Source: Agrobacterium leguminum
GTDB lineage: Bacteria > Pseudomonadota > Alphaproteobacteria > Rhizobiales > Rhizobiaceae
NCBI RefSeq assembly: GCF_015704895.1
Contig: NZ_JADQWB010000001.1
Span: 248,001 to 312,000 of the forward strand
Direction: 5' to 3'
Length of the DNA: 64,000 nt
A program made the translations under genes and the position numbers. The notes under the pieces are model-generated. The model searched no databases. It saw only the letters and a program-made list of their open reading frames with translations, and was not told the origin of the DNA. Shown here one piece after another: positions 47,192-59,089 of this stretch. Numbering within the stretch: the stretch's first letter is position 1; each line of letters starts with the position of its first letter.

Positions 47192-48208
47192 ATGAAAGAT
47201 CATCAATTGCATCTTCCGGAGTTGTCAGAACCGTTCAGCATCGGCTCAGTCACGATCCGTAATCGTGCCGTGCTGGCGCCCATGTCGGGCGTGACGGATC
47301 TGCCGTTCCGGCAGCTCGCCTGGCGTTACGGCGCGGGCCTTGTTGTCACGGAAATGGTGGCAAGCCGTGAGCTCGTCGCCAACCGAGGCGAATCCTGGGC
47401 GCGGCTGAAAAATGCCGGCATGGTTCCGCATATGGTGCAGCTTGCTGGACGCGAGGCGCATTTCATGGCCGAGGCGGCGAAGATCGCGGCCGATAACGGC
47501 GCTGGAATCATCGATATCAATATGGGCTGTCCAGCCAAGAAGGTCACGGGCGGTTATTCCGGTTCGGCTTTGATGCGCGATCCCGATCATGCACTCTCGC
47601 TGATCGAGGCGACGGTCAATGCAGTCGACGTACCTGTGACGCTGAAGATGCGGCTCGGCTGGGACGAAAACACCATCAATGCGCCGGAGATCGCCCGCCG
47701 TGCCGAAGCCGCAGGCGTCCAGCTCATCACCATTCACGGCCGCACCCGTATGCAGTTTTACGAGGGGCGTGCGGATTGGGACGCCATCCACGCCGTGCGC
47801 GAGGTGATTTCCGTGCCTCTGATCGCCAATGGCGATGTGGAAACGGCCGATGATGCACGCGAAATCCTGCGCCGTTCGGGTGCGGATGCCGTCATGGTCG
47901 GTCGCGGCGCGCAGGGGCAGCCCTGGCTGCCGGCGGTGCTTGCCGGACATTCAGCGCCGCACCGCGACGATATTCCCGCCATTGCCATCGAACATTACGA
48001 GATGATGCTGGAATTTTACGGAAGGGAAGCCGGTCTCCGGCATGCCCGCAAACATCTCGGCTGGTATCTCGACCGTTTCGCGCCGGAGATCGCCACGACT
48101 GACAAGGCTGAAATCATGACATCGCGTGACACGGCGGAAGTGGCGGATCTGCTGCGCTCCGCCCTTAGCGAAAATGCGGGCGAAGACGCCGCAAGGAAGG
48201 CCGCATGA
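47192..48208 (+). CDS. dusB: tRNA-dihydrouridine synthase (DusB/NifR3)
   Basis: FMN-dependent TIM-barrel enzyme that reduces specific uridines of tRNA. The 338 residues show [14 protein letters not shown] (FMN binding), the catalytic Cys in [28 protein letters not shown] and [11 protein letters not shown]. It is the classical first gene (nifR3) of the ntrBC operon in alphaproteobacteria and overlaps ntrB by 4 bases. Confidence 0.95.
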   Translation: MKDHQLHLPELSEPFSIGSVTIRNRAVLAPMSGVTDLPFRQLAWRYGAGLVVTEMVASRELVANRGESWARLKNAGMVPHMVQLAGREAHFMAEAAKIAADNGAGIIDINMGCPAKKVTGGYSGSALMRDPDHALSLIEATVNAVDVPVTLKMRLGWDENTINAPEIARRAEAAGVQLITIHGRTRMQFYEGRADWDAIHAVREVISVPLIANGDVETADDAREILRRSGADAVMVGRGAQGQPWLPAVLAGHSAPHRDDIPAIAIEHYEMMLEFYGREAGLRHARKHLGWYLDRFAPEIATTDKAEIMTSRDTAEVADLLRSALSENAGEDAARKAA

Positions 48209-49349
48209 GCGCTGACAAACACAGCCCGGCAGATGGAAACCCGCTTGCCATGGCGGTTCTGAACGCGGTGCAGAACCCCGTTATTCTGGTGGATGCCGAA
48301 GGTTTCATCGCCTTCGCCAACTGGGAAGCCGAAGCCTTTTTCGGGGCGAGCGCCTCCCATCTCGCGCGCTACCGCGTTTCCACCTTCATTCCCTTCGGCA
48401 GCCCGTTGCTCGCACTGATCGATCAGGTGCGGGAGCGCCGCGCGCCGGTCAACGAATATCGCGTCGATCTGAGTTCGCCGCGTCTTGGTCAGGACAAGCT
48501 GGTCGATCTTTATGTCGCGCCCGTTGTCAGCGAGCCGGGATCGGTGGTGGTCGTCTTCCAGGAAAGGTCGATGGCCGACAAGATCGACCGGCAACTGACG
48601 CATCGCGCTGCGGCGCGCTCTGTCACAGGCCTTGCCTCCATGCTCGCGCATGAGATCAAGAATCCGCTGTCCGGCATTCGCGGCGCTGCCCAGTTGCTGG
48701 AGACCTCGGTTGCCGATGAAGACCGGGCACTGACGCGACTGATCTGCGACGAGACCGACCGCATCGTCTCGCTGGTCGACCGCATGGAGGTGTTTTCCGA
48801 CGAGCGGCCGGTGGATCGCGTGCCGGTCAACATCCATTCCGTGCTCGATCATGTGAAGGCCATCGCCAAGGCCGGCTTTGCCCGCAATATCAAGATTTCG
48901 GAGAATTACGACCCGTCGCTGCCGCCTGTTTATGCCAATCGCGATCAGCTGGTGCAGGTCTTTCTTAATCTGGTGAAGAATGCGGCGGAAGCCGTGGGCA
49001 ACCAGCCGGACGGCGAGATCATCCTCACCACCGCCTATCGCCCCGGCATGCGGCTTTCGGTCGCCGGCAGCCGCGAGCGCATCTCGCTGCCGCTTGAATT
49101 CTGCGTGCATGACAACGGTCCGGGCGTTCCGGCCGATCTGCTGCCGCATCTTTTCGATCCTTTCATCACCACCAAGACGAATGGTTCGGGCCTTGGGCTG
49201 GCGCTTGTCGCCAAGCTGATCGGCGCCCATGGCGGCATTGTCGAATGCGACAGCCAGAACCACCGCACGACTTTCCGCGTATTGATGCCCGTCTCGCCGG
49301 AAGTGGCGCTCGACGACCGCTCTTTGCCGAACACGACAGGAAATGACCA

Positions 49350-49353
<4 letters not shown>
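48205..49353 (+). CDS. ntrB: Nitrogen regulation sensor histidine kinase NtrB
   Basis: Cytoplasmic PII-controlled kinase/phosphatase for NtrC. The 382 residues include an N-terminal PAS domain (about 15-125), a dimerisation/phosphoacceptor domain with the H-box [16 protein letters not shown] (about 140-150), and a catalytic ATPase domain with the N-box LVKNAAEAV and DNGPGVP plus [11 protein letters not shown]. No membrane helices. It overlaps both neighbours by 4 bases. Confidence 0.96.
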
Positions 49354-50801
<1,448 letters not shown>

Positions 50802-50951
50802 GAATGTTGACAAGGTCGCATTTGTCGTTGCACTTTCGCCACATTGTGTTGCTTGAAAAACACTAGGAAGGAAAGAGATTCGCCGGTCTGAGGCGCGTCT
50901 CGCCTGACTTCAGAAATGTGGTGCTGGCTGGCCAGCGATTGGGAGTAGTGC

Positions 50952-53213
50952 ATGCGGAAACCCGCCGCCGAAAACGCCGTTGCCGATGAAGCAGCGGGCA
51001 TGGTGGTTGCCGATCGCAGGATGTCTTTCGCTTTGCCGGGGCTGGTGCTCGCCGGCGTCGCTCTCGTTTGCGCCATCCTCACCCTGTTCGTGCTTCTGGG
51101 CGTCACGCCAATCGCGCCGACATCGAACGTCGTCATCGCCTCCGTCGTCATCAATTCGATCTTCGTGATCGGCCTGATCTTCCTCATCGGGCGCGAAATC
51201 AACCGGCTGCTGAAAGCGCGTAAAAAGGGCAGGGCGGCTGCGCGTCTGCACGTGCGGATCGTCGTGCTTTTCTCCATCGTGGCGATTACGCCTGCGGTGC
51301 TCGTCGCCATCTTCGCCAGCCTCACGTTGAATGTAGGCCTCGACCGCTGGTTTTCGCTGCGCACGCAGTCGATCGTCGATTCATCGAGCAATATCGCCCA
51401 GGCCTATATGATGGAGAATGCCGGTTATCTTCAGGGTCAGACCCTGTCGATGGCGACCGACCTCGACCGCAACCGTGCGCTTTTTTATCTGGATCGCACC
51501 GGCTTCGTCGACCTGATGACCCGTCAGGCCAAGGGGCGCGGCCTTCTAGGCGCGTTTCTGGTGCAGGAGGACGGCGACGCCGTTGCTCAGGCCGACATCA
51601 AGACCGAAAAACCGCTTCCCGCCATCCCGCATGACGCGCTTGAAAAGGCGGCCGCCGGCCAGCCGACGCTGATACCGCCCGGTATCACCAACCTCGTCGG
51701 CGCCATTATCAAGCTCGAAGGCATCAGCGGCACCTTCCTTTACACGGTGCGCGCCGTCGATCCCAAGGTGATGAGCGCGATGCGGCTGATGGAAGAGAAC
51801 CGCGCTGAATACAAGGCGATGGAGGCGGGCCGCGCGCCGCTGCAGATCGCCTTTGCAATTCTTTATCTCGGTTTCGCGCTGATCGTGCTTCTCGCCGCCA
51901 TCTGGACGGCGATTGCGGTGGCCGACCGTATCGTGCGGCCGATCCGTCTCCTCATCAGTGCGGCAGACAGTGTCGCCACCGGCAACATGCATGTGCTGGT
52001 TCCCGTCCGCGCGGTCGATGGCGACGTCGGGCGACTGTCGCGCACCTTCAACAAGATGGTCTCGGAACTGCGCAGCCAGCAGGAACAGATCATCGAGGCC
52101 AAGGACGATATCGACGACCGCCGCCGCTTCATCGAGGCCGTGCTGTCAGGTGTTACCGCCGCCGTCATCGGTGTCGATGAGAACCGCAGGATCACCATCG
52201 TCAATCCGTCGGGCGAGGAATTCCTGGCGCAGACATCCGAGCAGCTTATCGGCGCGCAACTGTCGGAGATCGCGCCCGAAATCGAGCAGGTCGTCAACGA
52301 GGCCAACACCTGGTCACGCGGCAATTTCCGCAAGCAGATCAACATCATGCGGCGCGGCAAGGAACGGACGTTGAATGTGCAGGTGACCCGTGAGGACGCC
52401 CGTGACAGCCGTGACAGCTACGTCATCACCCTCGACGACATCACCGATCTCGTCATCGCCCAGCGTTCGACCGCATGGTCGGATGTGGCGCGTCGCATAG
52501 CGCATGAAATCAAGAACCCGTTGACGCCGATCCAGCTTTCCGCCGAACGTATCAAGCGTCGTTTTGGCAAGCAGATCGACGAGAGCGACCGCGCCGTCTT
52601 CGACCAGTGTACGGACACCATCGTCCGGCAGGTCGGCGATATCGGCCGGATGGTGGATGAATTCTCCGCTTTTGCGCGCATGCCGAAGCCGACGAAGGAA
52701 AAGTCGGACCTGCGGGCGATCCTGAAGGATGCGGCATTCCTGCGCGAGATCAGCGCCGCCGACACGAAGTTCACGACGGAACTGGGTGATATCCCGCTGG
52801 AGGGCATGTTCGATGCCCGCATGCTGGGTCAGGCCTTCGGCAATCTCATCAAGAATGCGACGGAAGCCATCGAGGCGGTGGAAGGCGAAAAGCGGCCGGG
52901 TAAGATTCTGGTGCGCGCCGCTTTCGACGAGGCCAATTCGCGTTTCGTGGCTGACATCATCGACAATGGCCGCGGCCTTCCCGTCGAGAACCGTCACCGC
53001 ATTCTCGAACCCTATATGACAATGCGGGACAAGGGCACGGGCCTCGGCCTCGCCATCGTCAAGAAAATCATCGAAGAGCATGGCGGGTATCTGGAACTCC
53101 ACGATGCCCCGCCGGAGTTCGATCACGGCCACGGCGCCATGATCAGAGTGCTGCTGCCCTATATCGAGGCGGTCGGCGGCGAAAATAACAAGGAAGCAGC
53201 ATATGGCGTCTGA
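50952..53213 (+). CDS. ntrY: Nitrogen regulation sensor histidine kinase NtrY
   Basis: Membrane sensor of the NtrY/NtrX pair, 753 residues. Several N-terminal membrane helices (about 25-120) precede an extracytoplasmic segment, another helix near 300, and a HAMP domain ([16 protein letters not shown] region). A PAS domain follows (about 380-480). The kinase core has the H-box [21 protein letters not shown], the N-box [12 protein letters not shown], and the glycine boxes DNGRGLP and [11 protein letters not shown]. Its 3' end overlaps ntrX by 11 bases. Confidence 0.95.
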
Positions 53214-54567
53214 TATTCTGGTCGTGGATGACGAGGCGGACATTCGCGAAATCGTAGCGGGCATTCTTTCCGACGAGGGCCACGAGACCCGCATGGCGTT
53301 CGACAGCGACAGCGCGCTGGCCGCCATTTCGGAGCGCGTGCCGCGTCTCATCTTTCTCGACATCTGGATGCAGGGTTCGAAGCTCGACGGTCTGGCGCTG
53401 CTGGATGAGATCAAGAGCCGCCATCCCGAAATCCCGGTGGTCATGATTTCCGGTCACGGCAATATCGAAACCGCCGTCAACGCCATCAAGCGCGGCGCCT
53501 TCGATTTCATCGAGAAGCCGTTCAAGGCCGACCGCCTCATTCTGATCGCTGAGCGGGCGCTGGAAAACTCCAAGCTGAAGCGCGAGGTTCAGGAACTCAA
53601 GAAGCGTACCGGTGACGCGGTTGAACTCGTCGGTGCGTCGCTTGCGGTGTCGCAGCTTCGTCAGACCATCGACCGGGTTGCTCCCACCAACAGCCGCATC
53701 ATGATCCTCGGCCCCTCCGGCTCCGGTAAGGAACTTGTGGCGCGCATGGTGCACAAGAAGTCCTCGCGTGCGAGCGGACCCTTCGTGGCGCTCAATGCCG
53801 CGACGATCACACCCGACCGCATGGAAATCGCGCTTTTCGGCACGGAAGGCCTGCCTGGGCAGCCGCGCAAGGTCGGCGCTCTGGAAGAAGCCCATCGCGG
53901 CGTGCTTTATCTCGATGAAGTCGGCGAAATGCCGCGCGAGACGCAGAACAAGATCCTGCGCGTGCTGGTCGATCAGCAGTTCGAGCGCGTCGGCGGCGGC
54001 AAGCGGGTGAAGGTGGATGTGCGCATCATTTCCTCGACCGCCCATCACCTCGAAAGCCTGATTGCCGAAGGCCAGTTCCGTGAAGATCTCTATCATCGCC
54101 TCGCTGTCGTGCCGGTGAAGGTGCCAGCGCTTTCCGAACGGCGCGAGGATATTCCTTTCCTCGTCGATATGTTCATGCGCCAGATTTCCGAGCAGGCCGG
54201 CATCCGCCCGCGCAAGATCGGCGACGACGCCATGGCCGTTCTCCAGACACATGACTGGCCGGGCAATATCCGCCAGCTGCGCAACAATATCGAGCGGCTG
54301 ATGATTCTCGCCCGTCCAGAAGGCGGTGAAGCGCCAATCTCGGCCGATATGCTGCCGTCGGATATTGGCGACATGCTGCCGAAGATTTCGGCGCAGGGCG
54401 ATCAGCACATCATGACCCTGCCGCTGCGCGAAGCCCGTGAAATGTTCGAGCGCGACTATCTGATGGCGCAGATCAACCGCTTCGGCGGCAATATTTCGCG
54501 AACGGCGGAATTTGTCGGCATGGAACGGTCTGCACTGCATCGCAAACTGAAATCTCTCGGCGTATAA
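53203..54567 (+). CDS. ntrX: Nitrogen regulation response regulator NtrX
   Basis: Partner of NtrY, 454 residues. A receiver domain with phospho-Asp53 (FLDIWMQGS) is followed by an AAA+ domain with Walker A GPSGSGKELVARM and Walker B GVLYLDEVGEM, and a Fis-type helix-turn-helix (TAEFVGMERSALHRKL). Where NtrC has GAFTGA, this protein reads FGTEGLPGQPRKVGAL, so the sigma-54 contact loop is missing. That agrees with reports for other alphaproteobacterial NtrX proteins and suggests it is not a sigma-54 activator. Confidence 0.95.
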   Translation: MASDILVVDDEADIREIVAGILSDEGHETRMAFDSDSALAAISERVPRLIFLDIWMQGSKLDGLALLDEIKSRHPEIPVVMISGHGNIETAVNAIKRGAFDFIEKPFKADRLILIAERALENSKLKREVQELKKRTGDAVELVGASLAVSQLRQTIDRVAPTNSRIMILGPSGSGKELVARMVHKKSSRASGPFVALNAATITPDRMEIALFGTEGLPGQPRKVGALEEAHRGVLYLDEVGEMPRETQNKILRVLVDQQFERVGGGKRVKVDVRIISSTAHHLESLIAEGQFREDLYHRLAVVPVKVPALSERREDIPFLVDMFMRQISEQAGIRPRKIGDDAMAVLQTHDWPGNIRQLRNNIERLMILARPEGGEAPISADMLPSDIGDMLPKISAQGDQHIMTLPLREAREMFERDYLMAQINRFGGNISRTAEFVGMERSALHRKLKSLGV

Positions 54568-54615
54568 GGAAAGAAGGCGCTTCGCCGTAACCGATTATTC
54601 CGTCAGAGAGACAGC

Positions 54616-55992
54616 ATGAAAGTCATCATTTGCGGCGCAGGGCAGGTGGGTTACGGCATCGCCGAACAATTGTCGCGGGAAGATAATGAAGTATCGGTCA
54701 TCGATACCGCCGCGCCGCTCATCACCGCCATTACCGAGACGCTGGATGTGCGTGGTTATGTCGGCCATGGCGCGCATCCCGACATGCTCGCCAAGGCCGG
54801 CGCCGACCAGGCCGACATGATCATCGCCGTGACCTTGCATGACGAGATCAACATCGTCGCCTGCGAGGTGGCGCATGCCCTGTTCAGCGTGCCGACCAAG
54901 ATCGCCCGCATCCGCGACCAGAGCTATCTGAAGCCGGAATATGCCGATCTCTTCAGCCGCGAGAACATGTCCATCGACGTGACGATTTCGCCGGAAGTCG
55001 AAGTCGGCAAGATGGTGCTCCGGCGCATCGCCTTTCCGGGCGCAACGGATGTGGTGCGTTTCGCCGACGACACGATCTACATGCTGGCGATCGAATGCAT
55101 GGAGGATTGCCCGGTCATCAACACGCCGCTGCAGCAGCTTTCCAGCCTCTTTCCAGACCTCATCGCCACGGTGGTGGGCGTGTATCGGGATGGTATCCTC
55201 AAGGTAGCGCATTCTTCGGAACAGTTGCGGGTGGGCGACCTTGCCTATGTCATCTGCCAGCGCCAGCACGCCCGTCGCACCCTAAGCCTTTTCGGCCATG
55301 AGGAGCAGGAAGCGCAGCGCATCGTGATTGCCGGCGCCGGCAATATCGGCCACTTCGTCGCCCGCAAGATCGAGGAAATGCAGCCGAAAACGCGGGTGAA
55401 GATCATCGAGGCGGACCGCGACAGGGCGGTTGCCGCATCCGAACAGTTAAGCCACACCATCGTCATGCACGGCTCGGCGCTCGACCAGAAAATCCTGATG
55501 CAGGCCGATATTCAGGATGCCGATCTGATGGTGACGCTCACCAATAACGATCAGACCAATATTCTGGCGGCGGTGATTGCCAAGCAGCTCGGCTGCAAAT
55601 CGAATCTGGCGCTTTTGAACAGTACGTCGTTCCACGACGTCGCCCGCTCTCTGGGGCTCGATGCCTATATCAACCCGCGGGCCGTGACGATCTCCCGCGT
55701 GCTTCAGCACGTTCGCAAGGGACGCATCCGCTCAGTCTATGCCGTCCAGCGCGGCTCGGCGGAGGTGATCGAGGCGGAAGCGCTGGAGACGTCGCCGCTG
55801 GTCGGCCAGTCCTTCCGCGACATCGATATGCCGGAGGGTGTGCGCATCGGGGCGATCTATCGCGACGGCGTGGTGATCCGCCCGGATGGCAGCACGAAAA
55901 TCAAGGCGAAGGACCGGGTCGTGCTGTTCGCATCCGCCGATGCGGTGCGCGACGTGGAACAACTTTTCCGTGTTTCGATACAATATTTTTGA
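54616..55992 (+). CDS. trkA: Trk potassium uptake NAD-binding subunit TrkA
   Basis: Peripheral membrane gating subunit of Trk/Ktr potassium channels. The 458 residues consist of two tandem RCK units, each with a Rossmann nucleotide site (IICGAGQVGYGIAEQL at the start and VIAGAGNIGHFVARKI near 236) and a TrkA-C domain. ntrX-trkA-hfq is a conserved alphaproteobacterial order. The channel subunit TrkH is not in this window. Confidence 0.95.
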   Translation: MKVIICGAGQVGYGIAEQLSREDNEVSVIDTAAPLITAITETLDVRGYVGHGAHPDMLAKAGADQADMIIAVTLHDEINIVACEVAHALFSVPTKIARIRDQSYLKPEYADLFSRENMSIDVTISPEVEVGKMVLRRIAFPGATDVVRFADDTIYMLAIECMEDCPVINTPLQQLSSLFPDLIATVVGVYRDGILKVAHSSEQLRVGDLAYVICQRQHARRTLSLFGHEEQEAQRIVIAGAGNIGHFVARKIEEMQPKTRVKIIEADRDRAVAASEQLSHTIVMHGSALDQKILMQADIQDADLMVTLTNNDQTNILAAVIAKQLGCKSNLALLNSTSFHDVARSLGLDAYINPRAVTISRVLQHVRKGRIRSVYAVQRGSAEVIEAEALETSPLVGQSFRDIDMPEGVRIGAIYRDGVVIRPDGSTKIKAKDRVVLFASADAVRDVEQLFRVSIQYF

Positions 55993-56176
55993 CTGTCCCG
56001 AATTGAAAATGTGGGTCAATACTCGTACTCATTCGGCTGTTTTGACCGTTGCGGAACGGAACACGATTTGATACCAGAGTTTGAGGTCGGCCAAGCGGGG
56101 GACAAGACTCGGCCGGCTTATTATTGATTGATTATTTTCCGGTATCCCTGCCGGCAAAAAAGAAAGAAGCGGCGCC

Positions 56177-56419
56177 ATGGCGGAACGTTCTCAAAACCTT
56201 CAGGATCTCTTCCTCAATACCGTTCGTAAGCAAAAGATTTCGCTCACGATTTTCCTGATCAACGGCGTCAAGCTGACGGGCGTTGTCACTTCCTTCGACA
56301 ATTTCTGCGTGCTTCTGCGCCGTGACGGTCATTCGCAGCTTGTCTACAAGCATGCGATCTCCACCATCATGCCCGGCCAGCCGATGCAGATGTTCGAAAG
56401 CGAAGAAGGCGCTGCCTGA
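56177..56419 (+). CDS. hfq: RNA chaperone Hfq
   Basis: Hexameric Sm-like protein that pairs small RNAs with mRNAs. The 80 residues, short-tailed as in other alphaproteobacteria, contain Sm1 ([20 protein letters not shown] with the distal and proximal RNA-binding residues) and Sm2 ending in [12 protein letters not shown]. It is followed after 92 bases by hflX, as in most Proteobacteria. Confidence 0.97.
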   Translation: MAERSQNLQDLFLNTVRKQKISLTIFLINGVKLTGVVTSFDNFCVLLRRDGHSQLVYKHAISTIMPGQPMQMFESEEGAA

Positions 56420-56511
56420 TCGGGCTCCCTCGACGGATATTCGACATAGACTGACCCGGACCGGGAACATTTCCCGTGCCGTCAGGTTAATCCCCATGGC
56501 CGCCCGCGCGG

Positions 56512-57948
56512 ATGCGGTCGGCCGCAATCCTCTTTCTGGACAAGGCTGAACCCATTTCAACGCGCGACACCTCGAACGAATCGATTATTCCGGAGCAGGA
56601 AAAGCGCCGCGACGACATGCGTGCGGTTGTCCTCGTGCCGGTCCTAAAGCAGCGCGAAACGCGCGATGCGGCTGCCGGCCCGGCTGCCCCCGGCCGTTCG
56701 GTCGAAGCCAAGCTTGAGGAAGCAAAGGGACTGGCGCTCGCCATCGATCTGGAAGTGACGCAGGGTCTCATCGTTTCGGTGAACCAGCCGCGCCCCGCCA
56801 CGCTGTTCGGAACCGGCAAGATCGAGGAAATCGGTCATCTTCTCGACGAGACCGATTCCGGCCTGGTGATCGTCGATCATCCGCTGACCCCGGTGCAACA
56901 GCGCAATCTCGAAAAGCAGTGGAATTGCAAGGTCATCGACCGCACCGGTCTGATCCTTGAGATTTTCGGCCGCCGCGCCTCCACCAAGGAAGGCACGCTG
57001 CAGGTCGATCTTGCGCATTTGAACTACCAGAAGGGCCGCCTCGTCCGAAGCTGGACCCACCTTGAACGCCAGCGCGGCGGTGCGGGCTTCATGGGCGGTC
57101 CGGGTGAAACCCAGATCGAAGCCGACCGCCGGCTTTTGCAGGAACGCATCGTGAAGCTGGAGCGCGAACTGGAGCAGGTGGTGCGCACGCGCCAGCTTCA
57201 CCGCGCGAAGCGCCGCAAGGTGCCGCATCCGATCGTCGCGCTGGTCGGTTACACCAATGCCGGCAAATCCACGCTGTTCAACCGCATCACCGGCGCCGGC
57301 GTTCTGGCGGAGGATATGCTGTTCGCCACGCTGGACCCGACCTTGCGCCGTATGAAGTTGCCGCATGGCCGCACCGTCATCCTGTCCGATACGGTCGGTT
57401 TCATTTCCGACCTTCCGACGCATCTGGTCGCCGCTTTCCGCGCCACTCTGGAAGAGGTGCTGGAAGCCGATCTCGTTCTGCATGTGCGCGATATGTCCGA
57501 TCCGGACAATGCCGCTCAGTCTGCGGATGTGTTGCGTATTCTCGGTGACCTCGGCATTGACGAGAAGGAAGCGGAAAAGCGCATCATCGAGGTCTGGAAC
57601 AAGGTCGACCGTCTCGAGCCGGAAGCGCATGACGCCATCATGCAGCGCGCCGAGGGTCGTTCGGATATCCGCGCCGTTTCGGCCATCACGGGCGAGGGCG
57701 TCGATGCCCTGATGGACGAAATTTCAAAGCGTCTTTCCGGTGTTCTGACGGAAACGACGGTGCTTCTGTCCGTCGAGCAATTGCCGCTCATCTCCTGGAT
57801 TTACAATAATTCCATCGTCGACGGTCGCGAAGACCATGAGGACGGATCGGTCGCGCTCGATGTGCGCCTTTCGGAAGCGCAAGCGGCCGAACTGGAACGG
57901 AAGCTTGGTAAAGTGACTGTCCGCGAACGCGAGGACTGGGAGCGCTGA
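56512..57948 (+). CDS. hflX: Ribosome-associated GTPase HflX
   Basis: GTPase that binds and splits stalled 70S ribosomes, important in heat and antibiotic stress. The 478 residues include an N-terminal HflX domain with GTGKIEEIGHLL and FMGGPGETQIEADRRLL, a helical linker rich in Glu/Arg, and the G domain with G1 GYTNAGKSTLFN, G3 DTVGF and G4 NKVD. The start is uncertain; ATG 56512 is the longest, and a Met at 56617 would still leave the domain nearly intact. Confidence 0.94.
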   Translation: MRSAAILFLDKAEPISTRDTSNESIIPEQEKRRDDMRAVVLVPVLKQRETRDAAAGPAAPGRSVEAKLEEAKGLALAIDLEVTQGLIVSVNQPRPATLFGTGKIEEIGHLLDETDSGLVIVDHPLTPVQQRNLEKQWNCKVIDRTGLILEIFGRRASTKEGTLQVDLAHLNYQKGRLVRSWTHLERQRGGAGFMGGPGETQIEADRRLLQERIVKLERELEQVVRTRQLHRAKRRKVPHPIVALVGYTNAGKSTLFNRITGAGVLAEDMLFATLDPTLRRMKLPHGRTVILSDTVGFISDLPTHLVAAFRATLEEVLEADLVLHVRDMSDPDNAAQSADVLRILGDLGIDEKEAEKRIIEVWNKVDRLEPEAHDAIMQRAEGRSDIRAVSAITGEGVDALMDEISKRLSGVLTETTVLLSVEQLPLISWIYNNSIVDGREDHEDGSVALDVRLSEAQAAELERKLGKVTVREREDWER

Positions 57949-57977
57949 GCGCTCCTTGCATTGTCCCAAACTCTCTC

Positions 57978-58090
57978 CGTCATACCGGCCTTGAGCCGGA
58001 ATCCAGCCACGGCGCGTCTGCGCCGTGAGAAGAGCCTTTTGCGATCAAAGACTTTATCGCGCTGGACCTCGGACTAAATCCGGAGTGACG
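57978..58090 (+). repeat. Intergenic mosaic palindromic element, copy 2 (RIME-like)
   Basis: A 113-base element bounded by CGTCA and TGACG. It contains the hairpin CCGGC-N5-GCCGG (57985-57999) and the inner hairpin CACGGCGC-GTCT-GCGCCGTG (58008-58027). Read on + it matches the reverse complement of the 33554 element through the first 75 or so bases, then has about 25-30 extra bases before the right end. It fills the 218-base gap between hflX and the convergent mazG. Confidence 0.8.
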
Positions 58091-58166
58091 GTTGCGGATG
58101 CCAGATGCATTCGGCAGTCATAATGGAAGTGCCGTGCCTTACCGGATTCACCGCATATCCCTGCGA

Positions 58167-59012
58167 TCAGGATGAAACCGTATCAAGCGAACGTTCGATG
58201 CGTTTCGCCGCCTGCCAGAGATCTTCCATTCTCTCGAGGCTCGCTTCTTCCAGCGTTTCGCCATTTTGAGTGAGCGACGTTTCGATGTGGTTGAAACGTC
58301 TGCGGAATTTCGTGTTCGTACCGCGCAGCGCATTTTCCGGATCGGCTTTGACATGCCGGCCGATATTGACGAGGGCGAAGATCAGATCGCCGAGCTCGTC
58401 CGAGACCTTTTCCGGTTTTCCTTCCGCCAGCGCCTCACGCAGTTCGGCGATTTCCTCCTCGATCTTGTCGAGAATGGGAGCAGGGTTCGACCAGTCGAAA
58501 CCGGCACGCGCTGCCTGTTCCTGCAGCTTCAGGGCCTCGGTCAGCGCCGGCTGGCTGCGCTGTACGTCGCCCAGAAAACCGGCCTTGAAATCCTCGTTGA
58601 TGCCGCGTCGCGCGCGTCGCTCTGCACGCTCGCGTTTTTCCTCCGCCTTGATGCGATCCCATTGCAGTTTGACGCCGTCCGGCGTGTCGGCGTCGGATAC
58701 GGCGAAGACATGGGGATGCCGTCGGATCATCTTCGAGGTCACGGCATGCACCACATCGCCGAAGGCGAATTCGCCCATCTCTTCGGCAATGCGGGCATGG
58801 AAAACCACCTGTAGCAGAAGGTCGCCCAGCTCCTCGCAAAGATCGTCCATATCCTTTCGCTCAATGGCGTCGGCAACTTCATAAGCCTCTTCGATGGTAT
58901 AGGGCTTGATCGTCTCGAAGGTCTGCACGACATCCCAAGGGCAACCGGTTTCCGGCTGCCGCAGGGCTTCCATGATCTCGATCAGGCGGGAAATATCCTT
59001 CGAGGCTTCCAT
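58167..59012 (-). CDS. mazG: Nucleoside triphosphate pyrophosphohydrolase MazG
   Basis: House-cleaning enzyme that hydrolyses NTPs, including aberrant ones, to NMP and pyrophosphate. The 281 residues hold two MazG repeats, each with the EExxE...ExxD metal pattern: CEELGDLLLQVVFHARIAEE in the first and DELGDLIFALVNIGRH in the second. The N-terminus CPWDVVQTFETIKPYTIEEAYE is characteristic of the full-length enzyme. Confidence 0.93.
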   Translation of the reverse strand: MEASKDISRLIEIMEALRQPETGCPWDVVQTFETIKPYTIEEAYEVADAIERKDMDDLCEELGDLLLQVVFHARIAEEMGEFAFGDVVHAVTSKMIRRHPHVFAVSDADTPDGVKLQWDRIKAEEKRERAERRARRGINEDFKAGFLGDVQRSQPALTEALKLQEQAARAGFDWSNPAPILDKIEEEIAELREALAEGKPEKVSDELGDLIFALVNIGRHVKADPENALRGTNTKFRRRFNHIETSLTQNGETLEEASLERMEDLWQAAKRIERSLDTVSS

Positions 59013-59089
59013 AGTGTCTCAAACCTTCGTTCTTTGTTTCTGCGCATCGCCCGGACGGAAAACCGCCGCGCACCTCCCGCGGAAATGCT

